A stretch of DNA of 64,000 bases, taken from contig JANQSG010000015.1 of the NCBI GenBank assembly GCA_028284185.1, forward strand, positions 1 to 64,000. The letters run 5' to 3'. Shown here one piece after another: positions 1 through 8,215 of this stretch; the first letter of the stretch is position 1, and each line of letters starts with the position of its first letter. The position numbers were made by a program, and so were the translations under genes. The notes below the pieces were generated by a model, which searched no databases, was not told the origin of the DNA, and saw only the letters and a list, made by a program, of their open reading frames with translations. The stretch comes from Kangiella sp. Its GTDB lineage: Bacteria; Pseudomonadota; Gammaproteobacteria; Enterobacterales; Kangiellaceae.

Positions 1-1
1 A

Positions 2-472
2 CCTATGTTGGCGCACAAAGCAACCGCTGAAGCACACGTTGCGGCGGAAGTGATTGCGGGTAAGAAACACTATTTTGATCCAATTACAATTCCTTCAGTA
101 GCTTATACCGATCCAGAAATTGCCTGGGTGGGCTATACTGAAAAAGAAGCTAAAGCAGAAGGCTTGGACTATGGCGTGGGTAATTTCCCGTGGGCTGCTT
201 CAGGGCGTGCCATTGGCGTTAACCGCTCAGAGGGTTTCACTAAACTAATCTTCGACAAGAAAACCAACCGCGTCATCGGTGGCGGTATTGTTGGGGTAAA
301 TGCTGGTGAATTAATTGCTGAAGTTGGTTTAGCCATTGAAATGGGTTGTGACGCTGAAGATATTGGTTTAACCATTCATGCACACCCAACATTATCTGAG
401 TCTATTAGTTTTGCTGCTGAAGTGTATGAAGGCGTTTGTACTGACTTGCCACCTACAAGAAAGAAAAAGTAA
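2..472 (+). CDS. lpdA: Dihydrolipoamide dehydrogenase (E3), C-terminal part, truncated by window start
   Basis: This is the last ~157 codons of dihydrolipoamide dehydrogenase, the FAD disulfide oxidoreductase that reoxidises lipoyl groups in the pyruvate and 2-oxoglutarate dehydrogenase complexes. The visible part is the dimerisation domain: it opens with the AHKATAEAHVAAEVIAG helix, has PSVAYTDPEIAWVG, and ends with the HAHPTLSES motif, whose His and Glu form the active-site base pair in this family. The reading frame is open back to base 2, so the gene starts outside the window; the ATG at 5 is internal. The stop lies only 13 bases before the next gene, with no hairpin between. The product assignment is firm; the symbol assumes the usual PDH-operon copy. 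Confidence 0.93.
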   Translation, partial: PMLAHKATAEAHVAAEVIAGKKHYFDPITIPSVAYTDPEIAWVGYTEKEAKAEGLDYGVGNFPWAASGRAIGVNRSEGFTKLIFDKKTNRVIGGGIVGVNAGELIAEVGLAIEMGCDAEDIGLTIHAHPTLSESISFAAEVYEGVCTDLPPTRKKK

Positions 473-485
473 ATCAAAGGAGAAA

Positions 486-875
486 ATGATGAAACTTAAA
501 TTAATTTTGGCGACTATAACATTAATATTATTGTCTGCTTGCAAGACTCTGGTGCCTGTGATGGATATTAACAATCACTCTGTGGTTAAAAAAACCAGTG
601 TTGAAAATGTTGAAAAAGCAATTTTAGCAGGCGCCTCGACACGTGGCTGGATTCCAAGAGTGCAGAAACCTGGTCATATAGAGGCTTCTATAAATGTTCG
701 CAATAAGCACCAGGCAGTGGTAGATATTTTCTACGATGCAAAAGAATATTCTATAAAATACCGTGAAAGCAATGGCCTTAAATACGATGCAGCTAGTGGA
801 AAAATACATCCAAATTACAATAATTGGATGAATCATTTGAAAAACTCAATCAATGCTGAATTATATAAGTTATAA
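486..875 (+). CDS. Small lipoprotein at the head of the aryl polyene cluster, function unknown
   Basis: This 129-residue protein begins MMKLKLILATITLILLSAC, a lipoprotein signal with lipobox LLSAC, so it should be lipidated on Cys19. I chose the ATG at 486 because AAAGGAG lies 4-10 bases upstream and the signal peptide starts there; in-frame codons back to 378 lie inside lpdA. The mature part is a small mixed alpha/beta domain with no motif I recognise. It sits 13 bases after lpdA and 2 bases before the chain-length-factor gene, so it is probably co-transcribed with the pigment genes. A role in envelope placement of the pigment is only inferred from position. Confidence 0.75.
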   Translation: MMKLKLILATITLILLSACKTLVPVMDINNHSVVKKTSVENVEKAILAGASTRGWIPRVQKPGHIEASINVRNKHQAVVDIFYDAKEYSIKYRESNGLKYDAASGKIHPNYNNWMNHLKNSINAELYKL

Positions 876-877
876 GA

Positions 878-1540
878 GTGTTCAATAACTATAACATCAG
901 TTGGTCTGCCTGGGCTCCAGGTATAAGCTCTAAACAAGAGTGGCAAGAATGGGTAAAAGGCAAAAGAGATTTTGACTTGGAATCCAAACCCGATATTTCC
1001 TTTATTAAGCCGATGGTCCGCCGTCGGCTTTCTTCATTAGCAAAGATGGTTTTTGCTACTGCAAAACAATTATTAGAAGATAATCAAGAGCCTATGTCAC
1101 TGGTATTTGCTAGTCGCTATGGTGAAATGGGTAAAACTGTTCAGTTATTGACTAACATTGCGAATAAAGAAGGCCTCTCACCTACTAGTTTTGGTTTATC
1201 GGTCCATAACTCATTGGTAGGAATGTTTGGGCTAATCCGGCAGTGGACAACTAGTTCTACTGCTATAGGCGCTGGTGCTAATAGCCTTTTAGCTGGATTA
1301 ATTGAAGCTTATTCTCAATCTAAAACTAAACAAGCTCCAGTCCTGTACTTTTATTATGATGAGCCTTTGCCTGAGATATACCAATCTTTTGATGAAGGCA
1401 ATTTACCTCCTATTTGCATAGGGTTGATGGTAGATGCTCAAAACGCCAGTATCAGTAAGTTGATTGAGAGGGTTCGATTGACTGAGCACCTAAAATCACC
1501 ATTAGCATTTTTAAAATTTCTTTTAAATTCAAATGGTTAA
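878..1540 (+). CDS. apeC: Beta-ketoacyl synthase-like chain length factor (ApeC-like)
   Basis: The 220-residue protein matches the short ketosynthase N-terminal-like family (PF13723 type). Where a real ketosynthase has its nucleophilic Cys, this one reads TSSTAIGAGANSLLAGL at about residues 126-142, so the active-site Cys is missing. In APE systems such a protein pairs with an intact KS as chain length factor; the likely partner is the KS at 12057. The start is a GTG two bases after the previous stop, with no strong Shine-Dalgarno, which suggests translational coupling. It is short because the family lacks the KS C-terminal half, not because the gene is broken. The symbol is by analogy with Xenorhabdus ape genes, recalled rather than checked. 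Confidence 0.82.
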   Translation: MFNNYNISWSAWAPGISSKQEWQEWVKGKRDFDLESKPDISFIKPMVRRRLSSLAKMVFATAKQLLEDNQEPMSLVFASRYGEMGKTVQLLTNIANKEGLSPTSFGLSVHNSLVGMFGLIRQWTTSSTAIGAGANSLLAGLIEAYSQSKTKQAPVLYFYYDEPLPEIYQSFDEGNLPPICIGLMVDAQNASISKLIERVRLTEHLKSPLAFLKFLLNSNG

Positions 1541-2303
1541 AGAGCGATTAAATTGGATCTGGCGTTTGTTTGCTACTGCCGTAGGCTATACGGTTTTTGG
1601 CATAGGGGCCCTAGTTATGGGCTTGTTGTTATTCTCCTTAATCCGGATATTTACGCGGGATCCTCTTTTAACTAAACAAAGAATTCAATATACCATCCAT
1701 AAAGGTTTTGCCTTTTTTGTATGGCTTTTAAAAAGCCTCGGTATTATGTCTATCGAATACCAAGGCCTGGAAAAATTAGAAGAGGAGCAGGGAGTTATCG
1801 TTATTGCTAATCACCCTTCCTTAATAGACGTAGTAATTATTATCGGCCTGATCCCTGCTGCTGACTGTATTGTTAAGCAAGCTTTGTGGAATAACTTCTT
1901 TATTAAGTGGATCGTAAAAGCGGCTTATATCCCCAACAGTAAAGCCGAAACACTATTTGATGACTGCTCCAAAGCACTCAAAGATGGTGGGAATTTGGTA
2001 ATTTTTCCTGAAGGAACTCGCTCAGAAGCGGGTAAGCCTCTAAAATTCCAGAGAGGGATAGCTAATATTGCCATTAAAACCGGTGCTGATATTCGGCCGA
2101 TTCAAATCCATTGTAGACCTGAGTTTTTAACCAAGCGTTTGAAGTGGTATCAAATACCGGATAAAAAAGCTCACTTTTTAATTAAAGTTGATGATAGAAT
2201 GCCGACCACGTCGCTCTTAAAGGATGTGAAGCCGACAATGGCCTCCAGGAAGTTGACTCAAATTTTAGAGGATTATTTTAAGCAAAGAGTTGTGTATGAA
2301 TAA
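1533..2303 (+). CDS. apeD: PlsC-type 1-acyl-glycerol-3-phosphate acyltransferase family protein
   Basis: This is a 256-residue membrane acyltransferase of the PlsC/LPLAT superfamily. A hydrophobic stretch at about residues 12-40 would anchor it, followed by the catalytic HX4D motif in NHPSLID and the FPEGTRS motif that binds the phosphate of the acceptor. It overlaps the preceding gene by 8 bases. In aryl polyene clusters such an acyltransferase is thought to help join the polyene acyl chain to a lipid acceptor. The exact acceptor cannot be read from the sequence, and housekeeping phosphatidate synthesis is less likely given the operon. Confidence 0.85.
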   Translation: MVKERLNWIWRLFATAVGYTVFGIGALVMGLLLFSLIRIFTRDPLLTKQRIQYTIHKGFAFFVWLLKSLGIMSIEYQGLEKLEEEQGVIVIANHPSLIDVVIIIGLIPAADCIVKQALWNNFFIKWIVKAAYIPNSKAETLFDDCSKALKDGGNLVIFPEGTRSEAGKPLKFQRGIANIAIKTGADIRPIQIHCRPEFLTKRLKWYQIPDKKAHFLIKVDDRMPTTSLLKDVKPTMASRKLTQILEDYFKQRVVYE

Positions 2304-2550
2304 TTTAGAAACAAAAATTAAGCAATTGATCATTGATTCGTTGGATTTAGAGGATATCAGTGTTGATGATATTGGATCTGAAGAAGCTTTGTTTGTTGAC
2401 GGCTTGGGCTTGGATTCGATCGATGCTTTAGAGCTGGGTTTGGCTATTAAAAATGAATTCAATGTGTCTTTGGAAGCAAATTCAGAAGATACCAAAAAAC
2501 ACTTTTTCTCGGTTGCCAGTTTGGCAGAGTTTATTAGAAGCAAGCAGTAG
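2296..2550 (+). CDS. apeE: Acyl carrier protein (first of two)
   Basis: This is an 84-residue acidic ACP. The phosphopantetheine attachment serine is Ser41 in GLGLDSIDALEL, the usual (D/E)S(L/I) context at the start of helix II. I used the ATG at 2296, which overlaps the acyltransferase gene by 8 bases and has AGAG upstream; the TTG at 2290 would add only two residues. It is followed after 8 bases by a second ACP gene. Two ACPs in tandem are typical of aryl polyene and flexirubin clusters, where they carry the starter and growing chain. Confidence 0.88.
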   Translation: MNNLETKIKQLIIDSLDLEDISVDDIGSEEALFVDGLGLDSIDALELGLAIKNEFNVSLEANSEDTKKHFFSVASLAEFIRSKQ

Positions 2551-2558
2551 GTCTAGAT

Positions 2559-2807
2559 ATGCAAACAAAAGAACAAATATATTCATCATTAAGCGATATC
2601 TTGATTGATTTATTTGAAATTCCTGAAGAGGATATTTCACTAGAAGCTAATTTGTATCAAGAGCTTGATTTAGATAGCATTGACTCTGTTGATTTAGTTT
2701 TAAAATTGCAAGAAGTTACTGGGGTTAAGGTAAAACCAGAAGATTTTAAGCAGGTAAGAACTGTCCAGGATGTTGTTGATTCTGTGTACGATCTGCTAGA
2801 AAGTTAA
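2559..2807 (+). CDS. apeF: Acyl carrier protein (second of two)
   Basis: This 82-residue acidic ACP carries its attachment serine at Ser40 in LDLDSIDSVDL. It is clearly distinct in sequence from its neighbour, so this is an old division of labour rather than a fresh duplication. The stop codon shares one base with the next start (TAATG), indicating coupled translation. Which of the two ACPs takes the aryl starter cannot be decided from sequence. Confidence 0.88.
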   Translation: MQTKEQIYSSLSDILIDLFEIPEEDISLEANLYQELDLDSIDSVDLVLKLQEVTGVKVKPEDFKQVRTVQDVVDSVYDLLES

Positions 2808-3361
2808 TGAAAGCCATTATCAGGGTAATAATAGGGCTGAGTCTTATAAGTTACCCCTTGATAATTTTCTTTGGCTTAAAATATTTTTCAATAAAATCTA
2901 TAAGTCTTTTTTTATTAGTCCTTTTTATACTAAGGTTAATTATAATTAGAAAAACTGATCAAGTTTCTGTTTCGATAGGTTGTATTGGTTGTGTTTTAAT
3001 GTTTCTTGGTTTCTTTTCGGCTAACCAGTTAGCAGTATTACTTTACCCAGTAATGATAAGTTTTACTTTACTGGTATTTTTTGTGGTTTCAATTTTATAT
3101 CCGCCAACTATTATCGAAAAAATTGCACGATTGACTGATAAAAACTTTACAGAACAAGCTGTTCCATATACCAAGAAGGTTACACTGGTATGGAGCCTTT
3201 TCTTTTTTATCAATGGCATTATTGCAGCTTACACTGTCTACTTGGCAGATCTGAAAATATGGACTTTATACAATGGCTTGATTTCTTATGTGATAATAGG
3301 CGCTATTTTTTTAATTGAGTATATTATTCGCCAGAAGGTAAAGAAACACTATGGTGAGTAA
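2807..3361 (+). CDS. apeG: COG4648-type integral membrane protein of the aryl polyene cluster
   Basis: The 184-residue protein is highly hydrophobic, with about five or six membrane segments and few polar stretches; one loop at about residues 104-122 carries KIARLTDKNFTEQAVPYTKK. It resembles the COG4648 predicted membrane proteins that accompany APE clusters. It is coupled to the ACP gene by a one-base overlap and overlaps the ligase gene by 11 bases. Its biochemical role is unknown; transport or membrane anchoring of the synthesis complex are guesses. Confidence 0.7.
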   Translation: MKAIIRVIIGLSLISYPLIIFFGLKYFSIKSISLFLLVLFILRLIIIRKTDQVSVSIGCIGCVLMFLGFFSANQLAVLLYPVMISFTLLVFFVVSILYPPTIIEKIARLTDKNFTEQAVPYTKKVTLVWSLFFFINGIIAAYTVYLADLKIWTLYNGLISYVIIGAIFLIEYIIRQKVKKHYGE

Positions 3362-4682
3362 AAATATACCCTCAATAATGGAGACAGGAAATCTAGAAGC
3401 TCTTTTATTAGCAATAGAAGGTGAGCGACTAATCTCATTTAATAGAAATGAGCAGTATTTTTGGCATGCAATAAAACCTAAAGTTTACTCTAAGGCTGTT
3501 CATTACCAACAAACCGAAACTATTTATTGGATCTTGTTTGATCATCAGCCACTTACCTTTTTAATCGAATTTTTGGCTTTATGTTTATCGGGAAAAAAGG
3601 TTATTTTGCCACCAAATAATAAACCACAAACTTTAAATAAAATAATAGAGTTAATCTCTGGGCAAGTAAATATAGTCGATCCTGATACTAGAATAAATGA
3701 AACTACTATAAGTCAAAATAATAGTTTTGAAGATACGAAAAATAGTCAAATTATTTTATTTACTTCTGGTTCGAGTGGAGAACCAAAACAAGTAATAAAA
3801 AAATTTATCAATCTAAGTCAAGAAGTTTTGGTTTTATCTGAGCTGTGGAATCAGAGCCAAGTCAGGGTCTATTCATCAATTTCTCATCAACATTTATATG
3901 GCTTGATTTTTAGACTTTTATGGCCTTTTTTTTGTGGTAGAGCATTTGCAAATTTTAACATCCAATATCCAGAAGAAGTTGCAATGCTTGAGCAGGGCTC
4001 AGTTTTTGTTTCAAGCCCCGCTTTATTATCACGTTTAGATACCAGTTTAGATTACCCTAATCTGAGTGCTATTTTTTCTTCTGGTGGTCCATTAGCACCT
4101 GAGCATGCAGAGTCAGTTAAGTATTTATTAAAGCGTTATCCTGTAGAAATTTACGGTAGCACTGAAACTGGTGGCATCGCCCATAGAGTACAACAACATA
4201 AAAATGAAGCTTGGTCATTAATGCCTAAACTTATGATTCGGCAGAAACAGAATGCGGTAATACTAAACTCGCCATTTATTTATCAAAAAGAGCTACTATT
4301 AGACGATAAAATTGAAATGCTGGATAATAAACACTTTCGTCTATTGGGTAGAAAAGATCGTGTCATCAAGCTTGAGGAGAAACGTGTTTCATTAGAACAT
4401 CTGGAAACGCTTATAAAAGAAATGGCTTGGGTTACTGAATGTCGCTGTATACAGCTCAATGACATTCGCTCAAGCTTGGCTGCAGTGGTGGTTCTATCTA
4501 GTGAAGGGCTGATGCTTTTAGAACAACAGAGCAAATATTTTTTAGTTAAACAGCTAAAGCAAAAACTGCTTACAGAGTTGGATTTGGTGGTATTACCAAG
4601 AAAGTGGCGTTTTATTGATAAAATGCCGGTTAATACTATGAGTAAAATCATTGTTGATGAGTTAAAGGAATTGTTTCAATGA
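3351..4682 (+). CDS. apeH: AMP-binding acyl-ACP/CoA ligase for the aryl starter (ApeH-like)
   Basis: This 443-residue member of the adenylate-forming (ANL) superfamily shows the P-loop-like signature FTSGSSGEPK at residues 137-146, YGSTETGG from residue 268, GRKDRVIKL before the C-terminal subdomain, and a C-terminal TMSKI whose Lys matches the catalytic lysine. It is shorter than typical acyl-CoA ligases (500-550). In APE pathways this enzyme activates 4-hydroxycinnamate or a similar acid and loads it onto an ACP, which fits the adjacent ACP and ammonia-lyase genes. It overlaps both neighbours (11 and 4 bases). Confidence 0.86.
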   Translation: MVSKNIPSIMETGNLEALLLAIEGERLISFNRNEQYFWHAIKPKVYSKAVHYQQTETIYWILFDHQPLTFLIEFLALCLSGKKVILPPNNKPQTLNKIIELISGQVNIVDPDTRINETTISQNNSFEDTKNSQIILFTSGSSGEPKQVIKKFINLSQEVLVLSELWNQSQVRVYSSISHQHLYGLIFRLLWPFFCGRAFANFNIQYPEEVAMLEQGSVFVSSPALLSRLDTSLDYPNLSAIFSSGGPLAPEHAESVKYLLKRYPVEIYGSTETGGIAHRVQQHKNEAWSLMPKLMIRQKQNAVILNSPFIYQKELLLDDKIEMLDNKHFRLLGRKDRVIKLEEKRVSLEHLETLIKEMAWVTECRCIQLNDIRSSLAAVVVLSSEGLMLLEQQSKYFLVKQLKQKLLTELDLVVLPRKWRFIDKMPVNTMSKIIVDELKELFQ

Positions 4683-5017
4683 GAACACCGCCATTTAATC
4701 TGATCGAAAGTACCAATAAGGTTCGAGTCTATCAACTGGAAATCCGAGAAGATCTGGATTGCTTCGATGGCCATTTTGATGAGCAGCCAATATTGCCAGG
4801 AGTTGCTCAAGTAACTTTTGCAGCCAGGATTGCGAAAAGTGAGATGAGTCTTAGCGGGACTTTCGTTGGGATGGAAGTAGTGAAATTTCAGCACGTGATT
4901 ATACCTCCGGCAAACGTGAATTTAAGTTTGGAATACGATGCACAAAAAAATAAGCTGTATTTTAAGTACTACCAAAAACAACAAGTTTTTTCATCTGGAC
5001 GTATCCTTTTTAAATAA
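4679..5017 (+). CDS. apeI: Hotdog-fold 3-hydroxyacyl-ACP dehydratase (ApeI-like)
   Basis: This is a compact 112-residue FabA/FabZ-like hotdog protein. The active-site His is His32 in GHFDEQPILPGVAQV, the HF...PG signature of FabZ dehydratases, where an acidic residue on the next helix completes the site. It should dehydrate beta-hydroxyacyl-ACP intermediates so that the polyene stays conjugated. It begins with an ATGA overlap with the ligase gene. A second hotdog dehydratase (13237) may act with it as partner. Confidence 0.83.
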   Translation: MRTPPFNLIESTNKVRVYQLEIREDLDCFDGHFDEQPILPGVAQVTFAARIAKSEMSLSGTFVGMEVVKFQHVIIPPANVNLSLEYDAQKNKLYFKYYQKQQVFSSGRILFK

Positions 5018-5018
5018 A

Positions 5019-5759
5019 ATGCAGCAGTTTGGCTTTATTATCCCTAACTATAATCATCCTATGGCAATGGCTAAGACACTTAGCCGATTAGAATCTTTTG
5101 ATTTACCTTGTTTAATTATTGATGATGGTTCGAATAGTGAAACACAGTTAATTTTACAGCAATTATCTGAACGTTATTCCTGGGTGCAGTACCATCAACA
5201 TCAACAGAATCTGGGAAAAGGCGCTGCGGTTATGTCAGGATTTCGTATAGCTAATAAGCAAGGAATAACTCACGCTATACAGATTGATGCTGATGGTCAG
5301 CATGATTTGGAGAATATTGATGAATTAATGGCACTCTCAAGCAAAGAACCTGAAGCACTGGTTAGTGGGCATCCTATTTATGATGAGTCAGTTCCTATGG
5401 GGCGCTTTATTGCAAGGTATCTGACTCATTTCTGGGTTTGGATTGAAACCTTATCTTTTTCCATTAAAGACTCTATGTGTGGCTTTCGGGTATATCCGGT
5501 AGAAGCTTGCTGCCAACTTATGGATAAAACCTATATAGGAAAAAGGATGGATTTCGATACGGAAATTATGGTCAAGTTATACTGGCAAGGAGTTCCGGTT
5601 TTGATGTTGTCTACAAAGGTTATTTATCCTGAAGGAAATACTTCCAATTTTAGAATGTGGCAAGATAATTGGTTAATTACCAAGATGCATACACGTTTAG
5701 TTCTAGGTATGTTTATTAGGTTGCCCAAGTTGTTGTGGAGAAAGATTTTTGAAGGTTAA
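5019..5759 (+). CDS. Family 2 glycosyltransferase (the GT half of ApeJ)
   Basis: A 246-residue GT-A fold glycosyltransferase: FIIPNYNHP opens the nucleotide-sugar domain, IIDDGSNSE follows, and IDADGQHD supplies the DxD-type metal site. The start at 5019 is one base after the dehydratase stop; in-frame codons back to 4938 lie within that gene and would add 27 unrelated residues. In well-known APE clusters this domain is fused to an acyltransferase in one ApeJ protein. Here it ends separately and the acyltransferase has its own start and ribosome binding site. It probably adds a sugar during assembly of the lipid-linked pigment. Confidence 0.83.
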   Translation: MQQFGFIIPNYNHPMAMAKTLSRLESFDLPCLIIDDGSNSETQLILQQLSERYSWVQYHQHQQNLGKGAAVMSGFRIANKQGITHAIQIDADGQHDLENIDELMALSSKEPEALVSGHPIYDESVPMGRFIARYLTHFWVWIETLSFSIKDSMCGFRVYPVEACCQLMDKTYIGKRMDFDTEIMVKLYWQGVPVLMLSTKVIYPEGNTSNFRMWQDNWLITKMHTRLVLGMFIRLPKLLWRKIFEG

Positions 5760-6684
5760 ACATTGGAGCGAACAAAAAGAAAGGGGCAGCCTGTTAGGTC
5801 TTCGCTTTCTTTTCTTGCTACATCGAGTTTTTGGTAAAACGGCCTTAAAAATTATCTTATACCCGATAATTACTTATTTTTTTATTACCGGAAAAGTTGC
5901 CAGGCAGGCATCAAAAGAGTATTTGGCAAACCTTCGTAAACATAATTCAAAAATAGAGAAATTAAGTTCTTTTAAGCATTTTATGCAGTTTGCGGATGCT
6001 ATTTTGGATAAATTGGTAGCTTGGGGTGATGACCAGTCGATCGAAGTGGAACCAGTGGACCTCGAGGAGTGGGAGCAAATTAGAAAGCTTGATACGGGTG
6101 TTATATTTGTGGGGGCACACTTGGGAAATCTTGATGCTTGTCGTAATCAAACCGTAGATATTATGGGTGGAAGGCTTAATGCACTGATGTTTACTGAGCA
6201 TGCTTCAAACTTTATTAAGCTCGTAAAAAATATAGCACCAGAATTTGAGCATCAGATTATTGATGTTGAAACATTAGGGCCAGAAACTGCCATTTTGATC
6301 CAGCAGAAACTTGAGCACAAAGAGCATATTTTTATATTGGCTGATCGGATACCACCCAGACAAGATGAAAAATTTATTGAGCACGAATTCTTAGGTCGCA
6401 AAGCGCCTTTTGGAACTGGTGCTTTTGTTTTAGCAGCTATTATGAAAGTACCACTTTATTTTATTAGTACTTTGAAACAAGGTAATAAATATCAACTTTA
6501 TTTGCAGCGGTTAGAAACTCGGCTCGACGTTACTAGAAAAGAACGTACTGTAGCTATTGAAAATGCCGTCAAGAACTATGCTAAATGGCTGGAAAAACAA
6601 TGTGAGAAAGCGCCTTTGCAATGGTATAATTTTTATCCATTTTGGCAAAATCCAAATATTAGTAATAAAAATGCCGAATATTAA
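5749..6684 (+). CDS. LpxL-like (LABLT) lipid A-type acyltransferase (the AT half of ApeJ)
   Basis: This 311-residue protein resembles LpxL/HtrB acyltransferases: a hydrophobic N-terminus, the HX4D catalytic motif in GAHLGNLDACR, and ILADRIPPRQDE. It would transfer an acyl chain, possibly the aryl polyene itself, to a glycolipid acceptor at the inner membrane. The start is a TTG at 5749, 11 bases inside the GT gene, supported by GGAG about 9 bases upstream. Being separate from the GT2 gene is the notable feature, since the two are usually fused in proteobacterial APE clusters. Confidence 0.82.
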   Translation: MKVKHWSEQKERGSLLGLRFLFLLHRVFGKTALKIILYPIITYFFITGKVARQASKEYLANLRKHNSKIEKLSSFKHFMQFADAILDKLVAWGDDQSIEVEPVDLEEWEQIRKLDTGVIFVGAHLGNLDACRNQTVDIMGGRLNALMFTEHASNFIKLVKNIAPEFEHQIIDVETLGPETAILIQQKLEHKEHIFILADRIPPRQDEKFIEHEFLGRKAPFGTGAFVLAAIMKVPLYFISTLKQGNKYQLYLQRLETRLDVTRKERTVAIENAVKNYAKWLEKQCEKAPLQWYNFYPFWQNPNISNKNAEY

Positions 6685-8215
6685 CCTTAATCAAAACCTC
6701 TACGTCACTATAGAAGATGTTTATCAAGTTGCTCAGGGGCGGTTAAAAGTAGCTCTTAACTCTGATTCAGAATATAGAACTTTAATTGATAAGGGTCCTC
6801 AATTTATAGAAAAATTATTACAAGAGGATGGTGTAGTTTATGGTGTGACAACGGGTTATGGCGATTCTTGTACCGTAGAAATTCCAACAGAATTGGTTGA
6901 AGAGTTGCCGTTGCATTTAACTCGCTATCATGGTTGTGGACTTGGTCGTTATTTGGATAAACGGCAAACTTTAGCAGTGATGTTTACACGTTTAGTATCT
7001 TTATCAAAAGGGTTTTCTGGAGTTTCCCTGGATTTGATGGGGCTACTGATGCAAATGATCAATCATGAGGTTTTACCTCAAATCCCAGAAGAAGGTTCTG
7101 TTGGTGCCAGTGGCGACTTGACTCCATTATCCTATATTGCTGGAGCATTAGTAGGCGAGCGTAGGGTGATTTGGCAACAAAAGTTAATGTTAGCGAGTGA
7201 GGTTTTTGAGAAATTAGGGTTAAGTTCTATCAAGTTAAAGCCAAAAGAAGGATTGGCGGTTATGAATGGTACTGCCGTTATGACCGGTTTGGCCTGTTTG
7301 GCATTTAAGCGCGCCGAGTATATTAATGATTTGGCAACCAGATTAACTGCAATGGCTAGTATCGCCATTAAAGGTAATGCCAATCACTTTGATGAATATT
7401 TATTTAAAGTAAAACCACATGCCGGGCAGCAAAAAGTTGCTGCGAGAATTCGTTCAGACCTAAATTATGAACGACATCCTTCAAGAAACTCGGAACGCTT
7501 ACAGGACCGTTATTCGATTCGCTGCGCGCCTCATGTTATTGGTGTGCTTTCAGACGCTTTACCTTTTTTAAGGCAGTTTATTGAAAATGAAGTTAATAGT
7601 TCGAATGATAATCCAATTATTGATACAGAGCATGAAAAAGTTTTACATGGTGGTCATTTTTATGGTGGCCATATAGCATTTGCTATGGATTCCATGAAAA
7701 ATGCCATCGCTAATATTGCCGATCTAATTGACCGACAATTAGCCTTAATGGTTGATACTCGTTATAACAATGGGCTTCCGGCCAATCTTTCTGCTTCTGA
7801 TGATAGTCGTAGTGCTATTAATCATGGTTTCAAAGCAGTACAAATATCTGTTTCTGCCTGGACTGCTGAGGCATTAAAGTTAACTATGCCTGCTAGTGTT
7901 TTTTCCCGATCAACGGAATGTCATAATCAAGATAAAGTCAGTATGGGGACTATTAGTGCACGGGATTGTTTGCGAATTATTGAATTGGTTGAGCAAGTGT
8001 TAGCTGCACATTTGTTGGCTATCTATCAGTCTATTAGTATTCGTCTAAGTAATGCTGAGTTAGATAAAGAAACGTTAGCTCCACATTTATATAGTTTTTA
8101 TTGTGATTTAGGTGAGCAGTTTGAGTTGGTTACTGAGGATCGAAGTCTTGAGCAAGATTTAAGACATATAGTGGCTTTGATACGAAGACGTTATTGGAGT
8201 CTTTATGAAGAGTAA
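6671..8215 (+). CDS. Aromatic amino acid ammonia-lyase (HAL/PAL/TAL family)
   Basis: This 514-residue MIO enzyme has the self-cyclising triad Ala146-Ser147-Gly148 in GSVGASGDLTPLSY, the lid tyrosine Tyr63 in YGVTTGYGDSC, and SSNDNPI further on. In the pathway it would deaminate tyrosine to 4-coumarate, the starter for the ligase at 3351. The residue pair that sets substrate choice appears to be Tyr86-His87, which is neither the standard His-Leu of TAL nor the Ser-His of HAL, so tyrosine is inferred from context. The ATG at 6671 is used because earlier in-frame codons lie in the acyltransferase gene, leaving a 14-base overlap. Confidence 0.88.
   Translation: MPNINLNQNLYVTIEDVYQVAQGRLKVALNSDSEYRTLIDKGPQFIEKLLQEDGVVYGVTTGYGDSCTVEIPTELVEELPLHLTRYHGCGLGRYLDKRQTLAVMFTRLVSLSKGFSGVSLDLMGLLMQMINHEVLPQIPEEGSVGASGDLTPLSYIAGALVGERRVIWQQKLMLASEVFEKLGLSSIKLKPKEGLAVMNGTAVMTGLACLAFKRAEYINDLATRLTAMASIAIKGNANHFDEYLFKVKPHAGQQKVAARIRSDLNYERHPSRNSERLQDRYSIRCAPHVIGVLSDALPFLRQFIENEVNSSNDNPIIDTEHEKVLHGGHFYGGHIAFAMDSMKNAIANIADLIDRQLALMVDTRYNNGLPANLSASDDSRSAINHGFKAVQISVSAWTAEALKLTMPASVFSRSTECHNQDKVSMGTISARDCLRIIELVEQVLAAHLLAIYQSISIRLSNAELDKETLAPHLYSFYCDLGEQFELVTEDRSLEQDLRHIVALIRRRYWSLYEE

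Noticed and set aside
378-485. N-terminal extension of the first APE lipoprotein
   Set aside because: The extension lies within lpdA and would move the lipobox away from the N-terminus.
5019-6684. Split ApeJ as a sequencing frameshift
   Set aside because: The acyltransferase has its own TTG start and GGAG, and the overlap of 11 bases is as seen in most junctions of this operon.
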